In this document: in pieces, positions 31,388 to 33,019 of the stretch
Position numbering within the stretch: position 1 is the first letter of the stretch
How the letters are laid out: every line of letters starts with the position of its first letter
From: Lingula anatina
Lineage: Eukaryota; Brachiopoda; Lingulata; Lingulida; Lingulidae
NCBI RefSeq assembly: GCF_001039355.2
Contig: NW_019775325.1
Span: forward strand, 126,001 to 159,019
Direction: 5' to 3'
Length of the DNA stretch: 33,019 nt
The notes under the pieces: model-generated
Databases searched by the model: none
What the model was told of the DNA's origin: nothing
Seen by the model: the letters and a program-made list of their open reading frames with translations, nothing else
Translations under genes and position numbers: made by a program

Positions 31388-33019
31388 TCCCCAAAGTGAC
31401 GTGTCCAACTGAACAAGTGAAAGCACCTGTAACTCTGGTACCTGACACGACACGTACATCTGAGCCATTACATCTGTGTGCACCATATATACTACATGTA
31501 ACATATGGTACGTGGGACAACACATTCAGCAACAATTTCAGCATAACACAGCCTAAAGTCCCTTAAAATTTACATCACTGCTATTTGATTTACACCGGAA
31601 TTTCATATGTGAGCCTTTGTATGCAACTATTGATCTGGTGGCATTTCTCCTCTTTCATGGAGAAATAGAATGCACCACACAATAGCAGCACTAGTTTCTG
31701 TCACGGTGCAGCTCGGATGATAAATAACCTGGCAAATAAAACAATGCATCGACAGGTCGACCGTATTGCTCTCGTTTATCTACGTCCATATTCATCACAT
31801 CATTATGGGTTTCTAAGTTCTATATGTATTACTATATCTGGCTATATGGCTTGCCCCTTTACAATTATTAACCACAGGACCAGTGCAGTTTTTATTACAA
31901 GCTGAGCACCATAAAATGGACCGTGACATTTTGCGCGCCGCATTTATGATCTCGGTCATCTGGACAGATAAGCTCCCCTTTCCCGTGACATTTCAGTTTC
32001 GCTTTTTTTTTCTCTCAGCTTACCGCGGTCATTGCTGTCCGCAGAAATGAAAATGAAATGAACACTCTCACTCAGATGGTGCAAGCTAAGAGATGTATAA
32101 AACTTGAATCAACATTCTGATCGTTATCCATTAAAATCCTCACTCAGTGCTATGTCTCTGGCTAATTTTCACCATGAAATACAGAAAAGTATCTCTCAGA
32201 GGATGCACAGTCATCAAGTTTCATTATTCTCAATGATTGACTTTTTAGTCGATACTGAATACTGTGTCTCTCCTTTCCATTTCTGTATTTGATTTTCCCA
32301 GAGATAATATGCAGCACCGAACGGTAGTTTTGTTCGTGTGTCTAAGCTTATTTAAGGTCATTTCAAAGTAGGAAGTTTATCTTCTGAAAACCAACCAAGT
32401 CGTAAACAAAAACGAAGGCAGCTTCGTGAGAAGTGAAAAATGCAATTGCATGCAAGTGTTACAAGAGGAATTCAGTTGAATTCCTGGTAGAGACTGTATA
32501 AACAGTTGCACTCCCTCTTTGTTAAAAAATCGATAGTCTTCATTAAAAAAAATCTTTTTGTATACGACAGAAATGACGTCCGGTTAAGTTATAAGTTTGA
32601 AAGAGTAGAAGAAATCAGAATCAGGTAGGCTTTCCTCGGTTCCTCAGTACAGGAATACGTGAAAATTAAAATGATGGAGAATGAGGAACAAACAAAAACC
32701 TTCAATAATTTTCTTAAATTCCATGGCAAAACCCCACATCAGTAGATTGAAATATGGAATGCTTAAGGAAGCCCTATCTATACAGCATACTAAGATAAGC
32801 AAATGCTTGACAGATAACGAATCAGTGCTTTCGCACTACCTTTGATTCCATTACTCTCTTTACCTGCGTGATAAACCCACTGCCGCCAGATAAAACAACT
32901 TAAAGTATTCGGTATTTTATCACTAGAAGAAAAACGGAATTAAATCTCTAGGAGTTAAGACTGACGTCCTGTTGCCTTGCTAATAGACCTGCCTGGCCGT
33001 TTTATCACCTTGGTTATTA
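31143..33019. other. Fucosyltransferase intron (continues past right edge)
   Basis: No downstream exon with the expected VPVV-type continuation was found. It contains C10 plus a (CA)n microsatellite, an imperfect hairpin with arms ATTTCTCC/GGAGAAAT at 31643-31666, and a 20-base palindrome at 32466-32485. The open frames at 31149-31566 on both strands are driven by the CA repeat. Confidence 0.6.
31331..31386. repeat. C10 run and (AC)n microsatellite
   Basis: Ten C followed by T and about 22 AC units, in the fucosyltransferase intron. Confidence 0.97.

Noticed and set aside
31149-31566. Open frames on both strands after the fucosyltransferase exon
   Set aside because: Cys-Val or His-Thr runs come from the CA microsatellite inside the intron.

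Overview
This is eukaryotic genomic DNA from an invertebrate animal, not a microbe. Coding exons are short, bounded by GT/AG sites and scattered through AT-rich introns full of microsatellites. There is one assembly gap (15853-15914). A core-type alpha-1,3-fucosyltransferase, an enzyme class mammals lack, sits beside a SCUBE gene, which as far as I recall flies and nematodes lack. Together with the general look of the repeats this suggests a marine invertebrate such as a mollusc, another lophotrochozoan, an echinoderm or a hemichordate. I cannot name the phylum.

Left part, minus strand (222-19454): thirteen exons of a SCUBE-like gene (signal peptide, CUB and EGF-like domain protein). From right to left they encode a signal peptide, nine EGF-like domains (one per exon), the six-cysteine spacer module, a basic linker and the first part of the conserved region that follows. 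Every internal junction is phase 1 and the frame stays open for 559 residues. The cysteine-rich GCC2/GCC3-type repeats and the CUB domain lie past the left edge. Introns carry a G-rich minisatellite, a 140-bp tandem duplication and several microsatellites, some touching splice sites.

Middle, minus strand (20850-24378): a tiny signal-peptide exon (24351-24378) joins in phase to a 636-bp exon (20945-21580) coding for a secreted domain of about 210 residues that I do not recognise. It either ends by read-through into a hydrophobic tail with a downstream AATAAA, or splices onward. Its donor phase matches SCUBE exon 2, so it could be an alternative 5' end of the SCUBE locus. This is the most interesting structural question in the window.

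Right part, plus strand (30076-31142): the first coding exon of a Golgi GT10 fucosyltransferase of the FucTA type. It encodes the short tail, membrane anchor, stem and most of the catalytic domain, and is interrupted by an intron that runs off the right edge. The 24.4-29.9 kb stretch separates the divergent units and holds only repeats, tRNA-like fragments and a coding-like island with an A17 tail.

CpG dinucleotides are scarce left of the gap and common right of it. The step may mark a methylated SCUBE gene body against an unmethylated 5' and intergenic region. All exon boundaries were read by eye from splice consensus, phase and family resemblance; no alignment or transcript evidence was available.
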